Of a stretch of 64,000 bases of DNA, positions 42,759-50,188 are shown piece by piece (within the stretch, counting starts at the first letter, position 1; each line of letters starts with the position of its first letter). The stretch comes from CAVUCH01 sp963739995 (GTDB taxonomy: Bacteria > Acidobacteriota > Vicinamibacteria > Vicinamibacterales > JAENWD01), in assembly GCA_963739995.1 (NCBI GenBank), contig CAVUCH010000018.1, forward strand, positions 186,001-250,000. The letters are read 5' to 3'. A model generated the notes under the pieces. That model was not told where the DNA came from, did no database searches, and saw only the letters and a program-made list of their open reading frames with translations. The position numbers and the translations under genes are program-made.

Positions 42759-44192
42759 GTGACGGCCACCCGTTATCCGCGCATCGCGTCGTTCAAGACG
42801 GCCGACGCCTTTCTGCGCCACACGCAGCAGCTCGGCATCGATCTGCCATTCGACGCGTCGCTGCAGTCGGGTGCGGCCGCACCGTTGGCACAACCGCTCG
42901 CCGCGGGTGGCCTGCGCGCCGGCAACCGTTTCACCATCCTTCCGATGGAGGGCTGGGACGGCACGATCGACGGCAGCCCGACGGATCTGACACGCCGCCG
43001 CTGGGAGCGGTTCGGGGAGAGCGGGGCGAAGGTGATCTGGGGCGGCGAAGCCGTGGCCGTGCGGCACGACGGACGCGCGAACCCGAACCAGCTCGTGATC
43101 GAAGATCGGACGCTGGCAGATCTCGAGTCGCTCCGTCAGCACCTCGTGACCACGCACGTCACGCACTTCGCGGCCGCCGACGATCTCGTGGTGGGACTCC
43201 AGCTCACGCACTCAGGCCGGTACTCACGCCCCACCGCCGCAGGTCCACGCCCGCGCATCGCCTACAGGCACCCGGTGCTCGATAAGCGCCTCGCCATTAC
43301 GGACGATGCACCGTGCGTCAGCGACGAGGAGCTCGATCGCCTCGTCGACGACTTCGTGCGTGCCGCGCGCGACGCGGCACGCATCGGGTTTGCCTTCGTG
43401 GACGTGAAGCACTGTCACGGCTATCTTGGACACGAGCTACTGAGCGCCCGGGACCGCCCAGGGCGGTACGGCGGCACCTTCGAGAACCGGACGCGGTTCC
43501 TGCGATCGGTGGTCGAGGGCATTCGTGGCGAGGCGCCCGGGCTGCGCGTCGGCGTGCGCCTGTCAGCCTTCGACATGGTGCCGTTCCGAAGGGGGCCCTC
43601 GGAGGTCGGCGAGCCGGAGGCCGACGATGAAGGGTATCGCTCCGCTTTCGGGTTCACCGGCGCGGGTGCGGGCGGCCGCGTCGACGACAGCGATCAGCTT
43701 CTCACGGCGCTCGAGGGGATGGGCGTGTGCTGGGTGTGCCTCACCGCCGGCAGCCCCTATTACAACCCGCACATCCAGCGCCCCGCCCTGTTTCCGCCGT
43801 CGGACAGCTATCTCCCGCCGGAGGATCCCCTCGTCGGCGTGGCGCGGCAGATCCAGGCGACTGCGGCCCTCAAGGCGCGCCATCCGGGCCTGGCCATTGT
43901 CGGCTCCGCCTACAGCTACCTCCAGGAGTGGCTGCCGAACGTGGCCCAGGGGGTCGTGCGGGCGGGGATGGCCGATTCGATCGGCATCGGACGCCTCGTC
44001 CTGAGCTATCCCGACTTTCCGGCCGACGTGCTCGCAGGACGTGCGCTCAAGCGGAACCTCCTGTGCCGCACGTTCAGCGACTGCACCACGGCGCCGAGAA
44101 ACGGGCTGGTGTCAGGGTGTTATCCGCTGGATCGCTTCTACGCGGTGCGCGCCGAGGCAAAACGGCTCAAAGAGATCAAGGCGGGACTGTGA
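42759..44192 (+). CDS. NADH:flavin oxidoreductase / Old Yellow Enzyme family protein
   Basis: A 477-aa FMN enzyme of the OYE/2,4-dienoyl-CoA reductase-like group. The barrel features include RFTILPMEGWDGTIDGSPTD, VVGLQLTHSGRYSRP with the substrate-binding region, FVDVKHCHGYLGHELLSARDRPGRYGG and AGMADSIGIGRLVLSYPDFP with the phosphate-binding C-terminal loop. It lacks the extra FAD and Fe-S domains of larger dienoyl-CoA reductases, although cysteines near the C-terminus (LLCRTFSDCTTAP) recall them. The natural substrate is unknown. First of a compact run: an MFS gene starts 10 nt after its stop. Confidence 0.87.
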   Translation: MTATRYPRIASFKTADAFLRHTQQLGIDLPFDASLQSGAAAPLAQPLAAGGLRAGNRFTILPMEGWDGTIDGSPTDLTRRRWERFGESGAKVIWGGEAVAVRHDGRANPNQLVIEDRTLADLESLRQHLVTTHVTHFAAADDLVVGLQLTHSGRYSRPTAAGPRPRIAYRHPVLDKRLAITDDAPCVSDEELDRLVDDFVRAARDAARIGFAFVDVKHCHGYLGHELLSARDRPGRYGGTFENRTRFLRSVVEGIRGEAPGLRVGVRLSAFDMVPFRRGPSEVGEPEADDEGYRSAFGFTGAGAGGRVDDSDQLLTALEGMGVCWVCLTAGSPYYNPHIQRPALFPPSDSYLPPEDPLVGVARQIQATAALKARHPGLAIVGSAYSYLQEWLPNVAQGVVRAGMADSIGIGRLVLSYPDFPADVLAGRALKRNLLCRTFSDCTTAPRNGLVSGCYPLDRFYAVRAEAKRLKEIKAGL

Positions 44193-44202
44193 GTCGCGAC
44201 CG

Positions 44203-45438
44203 ATGAACACCACGAGAGCCCAGACCCACGTCGCGTTGACCGCTTTTCTCGCGCTGTTTGCGATCGTCGGCGTGGCCCTGTACGGCCTGCCGTTCTTCTA
44301 CGACCACATGGTTCGCGAGTTCGGCTGGACTCGCCAGCAGGTCACGTCCGGCAACGCGTACAGCAAGCTGCTGATCGGACCGCTCTTCGGGTTCATCGCG
44401 GGCTGGGTCGTCGATCGCTTTGGACCGAAGCGCCTGATGCTGGCCGGCATTGTGATGGCCGGTGGGGCGCTCGTCGGGCTGGGCAGCATCTCCACGCTCA
44501 CCGGGTTCTACGCGTTCTACCTGTTCAACGCGCTCGGCTACGTCTGCGGCGGGCCGCTGCCGAACCAGGTACTGCTCTCACGCTGGTTCGACAGGAACCG
44601 CGGCAAGGCGATGGGGTTCGCATACCTCGGCATTGGTGTCGGGGGCGCGCTGGTGCCGCTGCTTGCATACGCGTTCACCCAGGCGTACGGCTGGCAGACG
44701 GCGCTGAAGCTGCTCGGCATCCTCATGATTGCGGTGGCCCTGCCCCCCGCAATCTTCATCCGCGAGCGGCCGCCCGATCCTCGCGGCCCGAATCGTGCCG
44801 TCCCGACGCCAGGCGGTGCTGCACTCGTGCCCCTCGGGCCGATCGTCCGGCAGCGCGCGTTCGTTCTGCTCCTCGTCGGCAGCATGTGCTCGATTGGCGC
44901 CGTGGGCGGCACGATGCAGAACCTGAAGTTGTACCTGAGCCTCGACATCGGGTATACGCAGGGAGAAGTCGCGCGGGTCCTCTCGCTGGTGCTCGCGGGC
45001 AGCCTCGTCGGACGGCTGCTGATGGGATACATGGCCGATCGCTACGCCCGCCGTCGAGTCATGCTCCTCATCTATGCCATCGTCGCGTGCTCCATTCCTC
45101 TGCTGTTCTTCGCGTCCTACCAGGCGGCCATCTACTTCTTCGCGGCGGCCTTCGGCATCGGCCTGGGCGGCGACTACATGATCATCCCGCTCATGGCGGC
45201 TGACCTGTTCGGCGTGCGCGCGCTCGGACGCGTGATGGGCATCGTCCTGACGGCCGACGGCGTGGCGGAGGCGGTGGTGCCCATGACAGTGGCCACCCTT
45301 CGGGATCAGACAGGGTCGTACCACGCTGGATTCGCGGTGCTGATTGCGCTCGCCGCGATCGGCGCGCTGGCAGTCCTGGCACTTCCAGGGGCGCGGCAGG
45401 CAACCGCGGAGCCCGCCGGGCAGGCGGGCGGCAGTTGA
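44203..45438 (+). CDS. MFS transporter
   Basis: A 411-aa major facilitator with 12 predicted helices. Loop 2-3 has GWVVDRFGPKRLM and loop 8-9 has GYMADRYARRRVM, the paired MFS signature (GxxxDRxGRR). The general look is that of oxalate/formate or monocarboxylate-type MFS carriers. Direction and substrate are unknown. It is co-transcribed with the flavoenzyme before it, and its stop overlaps the next start by 1 nt (TGATG), so it may import a precursor or export the product of this cluster. Confidence 0.85.
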   Translation: MNTTRAQTHVALTAFLALFAIVGVALYGLPFFYDHMVREFGWTRQQVTSGNAYSKLLIGPLFGFIAGWVVDRFGPKRLMLAGIVMAGGALVGLGSISTLTGFYAFYLFNALGYVCGGPLPNQVLLSRWFDRNRGKAMGFAYLGIGVGGALVPLLAYAFTQAYGWQTALKLLGILMIAVALPPAIFIRERPPDPRGPNRAVPTPGGAALVPLGPIVRQRAFVLLLVGSMCSIGAVGGTMQNLKLYLSLDIGYTQGEVARVLSLVLAGSLVGRLLMGYMADRYARRRVMLLIYAIVACSIPLLFFASYQAAIYFFAAAFGIGLGGDYMIIPLMAADLFGVRALGRVMGIVLTADGVAEAVVPMTVATLRDQTGSYHAGFAVLIALAAIGALAVLALPGARQATAEPAGQAGGS

Positions 45439-46520
45439 TGTCAGACGAAGCTGTTCCCGCTGACTCGCCAGCGGACGACCCGCGCCCTCTGCAGCATCCG
45501 CTCGTCAGCTCCGAGCAACTCGCGGAGCTCTCGGACGAGGAGCTGCTCGACCTGCAGATGCGCCAGCTGGATATTCGCATCGAGGGCAGCGCTCTCGAGC
45601 CCCGCATCGCGCAGCTGCACGAGGAGCTGGGGACGCGAGGCCTCACGTTCCGCCCCCACTACTGGCTGTCGGACGAGTGGTTCACGCCCGACGGCATCCC
45701 CGGAGTGGCAATCCCGTTCTACCTGGCACACCCGCGCCTCGCGAAGCTGGAGCTCGCGCAGATGCTCGAAGTGGAGGGAGGCGATCCCGAGTGGTGCATG
45801 CGCATTCTCCGGCACGAGGCGGGCCACGCCATCGACAACGCGTTCGCGCTCCGCCGCAAAAGGCAGCGTCGCGAAATCTTTGGCAGCCCCAGTCAGGAGT
45901 ACCCCGAGTTCTACGCACCGAAGCCGTACAGCAAGAGCTTCGTCCTGCACCTCGACGCGTGGTACGCACAGAGTCACCCGGACGAAGACTTCGCCGAGAC
46001 ATTTGCGGTGTGGCTCACGCCGAGCTCGGACTGGGAGAAGCGATATCAGGACTGGCCGGCGCTGAAAAAACTCCAGTACATGGATCGCGTGATGCAGTCG
46101 CTCGCGGGACGCGAGCCGCTCGTCACCTCCGGCAAGACGCTCGACGCGCTGCCGCGGCTGCGGAAGACGCTGCGCCAGCACTATCGCCGGAAGCGTCGGC
46201 ACTACGGCCTGGACTACCCCGCCTTCTACGACCGCGACCTGCGGCGCCTGTTCTCCGACGCTCCCGAGTTCGCCGGCAACATGGCCGCATCCCAGTTCAT
46301 TGGCCGCCTCCGGCGATCGGTGCGCCAGCGCGTCTCGTCGTGGACCGGTATCTACCAGTACACGATCGACCAGGTGCTCGAAGACATGATCGAACGCTCG
46401 CGGCAACTCAAGCTGCGCCTCGCCGTCCCCGAAGACGAGGCGCGGCAGCAGTTCACGGTGCTGCTCACCGTCCAGGCCATGAACTACCTGCACAGCGGCG
46501 GGCACCGGGTGGCGCTGTGA
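45438..46520 (+). CDS. Putative zinc-binding metallopeptidase
   Basis: A 360-aa cytosolic protein with a gluzincin-like site HEAGH (126-130) in RILRHEAGHAIDNAF, and a downstream DEDFAETFAVWL whose Glu187 is the likely third zinc ligand. This matches a family annotated as putative zinc-binding metallopeptidase. The C-terminal third (about 230-350) is basic and helical. There is no signal peptide. The gene overlaps the MFS gene by 1 nt and the ATP-grasp gene by 4 nt, so translation is coupled and the peptidase and ligase are expected to act on the same molecule. Substrate unknown. Confidence 0.8.
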   Translation: MSDEAVPADSPADDPRPLQHPLVSSEQLAELSDEELLDLQMRQLDIRIEGSALEPRIAQLHEELGTRGLTFRPHYWLSDEWFTPDGIPGVAIPFYLAHPRLAKLELAQMLEVEGGDPEWCMRILRHEAGHAIDNAFALRRKRQRREIFGSPSQEYPEFYAPKPYSKSFVLHLDAWYAQSHPDEDFAETFAVWLTPSSDWEKRYQDWPALKKLQYMDRVMQSLAGREPLVTSGKTLDALPRLRKTLRQHYRRKRRHYGLDYPAFYDRDLRRLFSDAPEFAGNMAASQFIGRLRRSVRQRVSSWTGIYQYTIDQVLEDMIERSRQLKLRLAVPEDEARQQFTVLLTVQAMNYLHSGGHRVAL

Positions 46521-47539
46521 AGCCGCAGCGCGTGCTCACGCTCGTGCACAAGCACCTGGTGCCGCCGGTGGACACCGATGGCATCGACGTCCTCACCGCG
46601 GCCTGGAAGATGGAGTACGACGTCATCGAAACGCTGCGGGAGATCGGGCACGAGGTGCTGCCGCTCGGCGTCCACGACGACCTGGGTGTCATCCGCACCG
46701 CCATCGATCAGTGGAAGCCCACCATCGTGTTCAACCTGCTGGAGTCATTCGACGACGTGACGACCTTCGACATGAACGTGGTGAGTTACCTCGAACTGCT
46801 GAAGGTGCCCTACACGGGCTGCAACCCGCGCGGACTCCTTCTGGCTCGGGACAAGGCGCTTTCGAAGCAGTTGATGGCCTACCATCGCATCCCGGTGCCG
46901 GAGTTCGCCGTCTTCCGGCCCCGGCGCGGCGTGAAGCTGCCCCGCAAGCTCGCGTTCCCGTTGATCGTGAAGTCGCTGACGTACGAGGCGTCCGTCGGGA
47001 TCTCGCAGGCGTCGGTGGTGACCGACGACGAACACCTGCGAAAGCGAGTCGAGTTCATCCACCAGAGCATCGGCACCGATGCAATCGTGGAGCGCTACAT
47101 CAACGGGCGCGAGCTCTACGTGGGGCTGCTCGGCAACGACCGCGTTCGTGTGTTCCCGGTGTGGGAAATGCATTTCGAAAAGATGATCGAGGGCGGCAGC
47201 TGGCCGATCGCGACCGAGCGCGTCAAGTGGAGCGCCAAGTACCAGGAGCGCTACGGCATCATGACCGACCAGGCCAGCCACCTGCCGGACGGGACCGCCG
47301 AACAGATCCAGCGCATCGCACGGCGCGTCTACCGGACGCTCGGATTGACCGGCTACGCGCGCATCGACCTGCGGATGGACGGAGCCGGGCGCATCTATGT
47401 CCTCGAGGCGAACCCGAACCCGCAGCTCGCCTACGGCGAAGACTTTGCCGAGTCAGCCGAGCGCGGCGGCGTGACCTACGAAGGGTTGCTGGAGCGGATC
47501 GTCGGATTGGGATTGAGCTGGAGGCCGGGGACTATGTGA
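46517..47539 (+). CDS. ATP-grasp ligase, D-Ala-D-Ala ligase-like
   Basis: A 340-aa ATP-grasp enzyme that joins a carboxylate to an amine through an acyl-phosphate. The layout follows D-alanine-D-alanine ligase: an N-terminal domain with VFNLLESFDDV and PYTGCNPRGLLLARDKALSKQLM, an ATP-binding domain with FPLIVKSLTYEASVGISQ and IVERYINGRELYVGLLG, and the C-terminal metal site RIDLRMDGAGRIYVLEANPNP. MurF and other peptidoglycan genes are absent and the N-terminus differs from Ddl, so a dedicated dipeptide or peptide ligase is more likely than cell-wall synthesis. It starts at a GTG overlapping the metallopeptidase stop. Confidence 0.85.
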   Translation: MKPQRVLTLVHKHLVPPVDTDGIDVLTAAWKMEYDVIETLREIGHEVLPLGVHDDLGVIRTAIDQWKPTIVFNLLESFDDVTTFDMNVVSYLELLKVPYTGCNPRGLLLARDKALSKQLMAYHRIPVPEFAVFRPRRGVKLPRKLAFPLIVKSLTYEASVGISQASVVTDDEHLRKRVEFIHQSIGTDAIVERYINGRELYVGLLGNDRVRVFPVWEMHFEKMIEGGSWPIATERVKWSAKYQERYGIMTDQASHLPDGTAEQIQRIARRVYRTLGLTGYARIDLRMDGAGRIYVLEANPNPQLAYGEDFAESAERGGVTYEGLLERIVGLGLSWRPGTM

Positions 47540-47547
47540 ACATTCGT

Positions 47548-47645
47548 AATGCAAAATGTAAAATGCAAAATGTAGAAATCAAGCATTGCCACGCTGCCTT
47601 CTTCATTCTTCATTCTTCATTCTTCATTTTTCATTTTTCATTTCG
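47548..47645. repeat. Heptad-repeat inverted pair H5 (AT-rich)
   Basis: The left arm (47548-47580) repeats ATGCAAA, ATGTAAA, ATGCAAA. The right arm (47599-47645) repeats CATTCTT four times, then CATTTTT. It is strikingly AT-rich against its surroundings. It lies between convergent genes and fills their whole gap, so it may serve as a two-way terminator. Confidence 0.75.
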
Positions 47646-47651
47646 CCTCCC

Positions 47652-49082
47652 TCACCGCGGCGCCAGGCGCGGAGCGACCCGCGTCTCTGACAGACGACTC
47701 AACTCCGTGCCGGTCGTGGTGACGTAGTACTTTGCCAACATGTTGGTCCGCTCCCACACGGGGACGCTGACGCGGCCGCTCAGGTAATCGAGGTAGCGCG
47801 ACATCACCTCCGCGAAGTGCGCCTCATGGCCCAGGCGGTAGGTGTCCGGGATGGCGACGTGGAGCAGGCCGGCGCGTTCGTCCACGCTGATTCCGGGATA
47901 GGTGCGCTGCAACGCGGCGATCTTCCGCTCGAGGGCCGTGCGGACCTGGTGAGCCCGTGCCGCGTCCACCGGCAGCACATACAGCTCCGGGCGGTACGCG
48001 TCCGCCCGCGTCTGCCGCACCTCGACGGTGGATAGGGCGCCGCGGTAGCGTGCAAAATGCGTGTCGCCGCCTCCCTCGGGAGCTTCCCAGTCCCAGATGA
48101 CGTTGAGGGTCACGTGCGTGCCGCGCAGCCGGTAGGTGACGAGCGTGTTGCAGAAGTACTCGAGCGCGCCGTCCTTCACGTGTGCTGACAGCGAGTCCGG
48201 GAATGCCGCCTGGCCGGTGACCCGCCGGAAGTCCGCTTCGGGGATCGTCGTAGGCCACCGCTGCGCCGCGAGCACCCGCACGTCTCGCGAGTGGTCGATG
48301 CTCTGGTCTGGAAGGAGCGTCCATTGGACGAGATCGACCAGGTGCGTGCCGATGTCGTTCAGGCCTTCTCCCTGCTCGGCCGTGTCGAAGAACCAGGCGG
48401 GGCGGATGTTGGGTGCTCCCGACACGACCTTCATCAGGTGATGAACGCTCTCCATGTACACGCCGGGCTCTGCCGGCGTGCCCTCCACCGGTTGTCCGAA
48501 CACCGACGGGTCACTCACGAGCTCACGCTGGAGCACGTTCGTAATCTCGAAGCGCTCCGTCATGATGTCGTAGGCCACGAGCCGTCTCGTGTCGGCCTCG
48601 GTCAACGCGGCATCGACCGACGGCAGGTCTGCCGAACGCAGGATCCACGGCTTGTCTGCGAGCACGTTGAGGCCGGACCGGACGGATGCGAGGATCTGCT
48701 CGATCTTGCCGCGGTTCCGCCCCGAGATGACGACCGCGTTGCCGGGCCGCGACTCGAGCATCCGGGTGAAGTAATCGGGGCCCGCGTGCACCTCGAGCTG
48801 CCACGCGGTCGGACTCTCCCGGCGGGCGTTGTAGGCCGAGATGCGGTTGAGGTGTGCCGTCAAATCCGGGCCCAGCGGCGCGAACACGTGCACCTGCGGC
48901 GAGACGCCGGGATACATCGTCTTCTGCACGAGCGCGGCGTGAAAGTGCCCCGGGGCGAGGGTCATCAGCCGGACTTCGGGAGGCGCGGGCTTCCCTTGCG
49001 CGATTACCCTGCCGGTGCCCGCGATCGCCGCCGCCCCGGCCAGGAGGGCGCCGGCCGCGCAGGCGTGCCACAACGTCACCAT
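47652..49082 (-). CDS. Exported oxidoreductase, Gfo/Idh/MocA-like with distinct C-terminal domain
   Basis: A 476-aa protein with a signal peptide (MVTLWHACAAGALLAGAAAIAG). The Rossmann-like part is unusual, with LMTLAPGHFHAALVQKTMYPGV in place of a classical GxGxxG, followed by VVISGRNRGKIEQILASVRSGLNVLADKPW, where DKP replaces the EKP motif. SVHHLMKVV, NDIGTHLVDLVQW and a long C-terminal domain match proteins annotated as putative oxidoreductase C-terminal domain. The altered dinucleotide-binding loop makes NAD(P) binding uncertain. It is the third Gfo/Idh/MocA-like protein in the window. Confidence 0.78.
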   Translation of the reverse strand: MVTLWHACAAGALLAGAAAIAGTGRVIAQGKPAPPEVRLMTLAPGHFHAALVQKTMYPGVSPQVHVFAPLGPDLTAHLNRISAYNARRESPTAWQLEVHAGPDYFTRMLESRPGNAVVISGRNRGKIEQILASVRSGLNVLADKPWILRSADLPSVDAALTEADTRRLVAYDIMTERFEITNVLQRELVSDPSVFGQPVEGTPAEPGVYMESVHHLMKVVSGAPNIRPAWFFDTAEQGEGLNDIGTHLVDLVQWTLLPDQSIDHSRDVRVLAAQRWPTTIPEADFRRVTGQAAFPDSLSAHVKDGALEYFCNTLVTYRLRGTHVTLNVIWDWEAPEGGGDTHFARYRGALSTVEVRQTRADAYRPELYVLPVDAARAHQVRTALERKIAALQRTYPGISVDERAGLLHVAIPDTYRLGHEAHFAEVMSRYLDYLSGRVSVPVWERTNMLAKYYVTTTGTELSRLSETRVAPRLAPR

Positions 49083-49165
49083 GCAGAGGATCCCTTCACA
49101 ACCGGTTCATCGCCGCCTGGCATTGCTTGCGTCATGGTCTACGCGGGCCGGACTTGAGAATGTGG

Positions 49166-49238
49166 AGCCAGGACTTCAGTCCCCGGCGATCCGTCCGTGC
49201 AAGCGGGTCTCGCCGGAACTGAAGTTCCGGCGCCACAT
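49166..49238. repeat. Head-to-head pair of REP-like palindromes
   Basis: A diverged copy (49166-49187, preceded by TGTGG) and a perfect copy CGCCGGAACTGAAGTTCCGG (49211-49230, followed by CGCCACA) face each other. TGTGG and CCACA make the outer ends also complementary. This is the doublet layout of REPINs. Confidence 0.72.
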
Positions 49239-49325
49239 TTTTTCGCTCCGCTCGCTGAATCTGCCGGGTCTGCAGAATGTGGGGCGGTTCGTAGGGACGC
49301 CGCGCCCACGTTGCCGCGATCCGAG

Positions 49326-49345
49326 GGGCGGTTCGCGAACCGCCC
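49326..49345. repeat. Perfect 20-bp palindrome of a second type
   Basis: GGGCGGTTCGCGAACCGCCC is a perfect inverted repeat. GGGGCGGTTCGTAGGG at 49280-49295 is a related half copy. It ends 21 nt after the stop of the SDR gene and could end its transcript. Confidence 0.65.
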
Positions 49346-49366
49346 TGTAGCCGATCGATTACATAC

Positions 49367-50183
49367 CTATAACCGCGGGATAGTGAGGCCACCGTCCACG
49401 TTGATGATCGTGCCGGTTGCATATGGGACGTCGCCGCGCAGCAGCGCGGCCACGGCCGCTCCGACGTCTTCCGGAGTACCCCAGCGACCCTCGGGCACCA
49501 GTCCGCCGGCGATGCGTGCGTCGTAGGTCTCCTTTACGCCCGCGGTCATGTCGGTAGCGATAATCCCCGGCCGGACCTCATACACCGGGACCCCGTGCGG
49601 CGCCAGGCGTGCGGCAAACAGCTTCACCGCCATCGCGAGCCCGGCCTTGCTGACACAGGTACTCGCCGCGATTCGGCGACGCCAGGTCGGCAGAGACGGA
49701 CGTGATGAACACAATGGCGCTGCGTGGGACGGCCGTTTCTGCGCCCCGACGCTGCACCAGGACACGCGCGATCGCCTGTGTGAGGAAGTACGGACCCTGG
49801 AGGTTCGTCTTTATCAGTTCTTCGAAGCTCTCCTCGGAGGCCTCGAGCAGGTCGCCGCGGACACGTGGCGCGCGGCCGGCATTGTTCACGAGCGCATCGA
49901 CGGCCCCGAGGCGGGCCAGCACCTGGTCGACCAGACGCCTGCGATCCCCGGCGCTCGCCACGTCCGCCTGGATGTATTCCACGGGCCGGCCCCAGCGACG
50001 CAGTTCCGCCAGCACCTCCTGCACAGCATCCTGCGGCCGCACGCCGCAGAGCGCCAGGCCCCACCCCTCACGCGCCAGCGAGCGGCACACGCCAAGGCCG
50101 ATGCCGCGCGTGCCGCCGGTCACGACAGCCACGCGGTCGCGGGCAGATGCCGCGCTCTCGGAGAGAAGTGACGGTACAGGCAC
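49367..50183 (-). pseudogene. SDR-family reductase with a frameshift in the active-site motif (KduD/FabG-like)
   Basis: A short-chain dehydrogenase of about 271 codons in two frames. The first frame (from GTG 50183) gives the cofactor motif TGGTRGIG (22-29), NNAG and VFITSVSAD, then SPNRGEYLCQQG. The second frame gives CVSKAGLAMAVKLF to the end (VRPGIIATDM, GTIINVDGGLTIPRL). Removing one G of the pair at 49658-49659 on the plus strand (one C on the coding strand) joins them as EYCVSKAG, which restores the catalytic YxxxK. Either the gene is freshly inactivated or the base is an assembly error. Next to a GH88 gene, a KduD-like role in uronate catabolism is possible. General 3-oxoacyl reductase is the alternative. 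Confidence 0.8.
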
Positions 50184-50188
50184 GTCGA

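Noticed and set aside
45677..46516. N-terminal extension of the ATP-grasp protein through the metallopeptidase gene
   Set aside because: The extension is an out-of-frame reading of the metallopeptidase. The GTG at 46517 gives a normal ligase N-terminus.
24271..47645. Heptad repeats considered as CRISPR arrays
   Set aside because: Units are 7 bp, imperfect, contiguous and without spacers. No cas genes are present.
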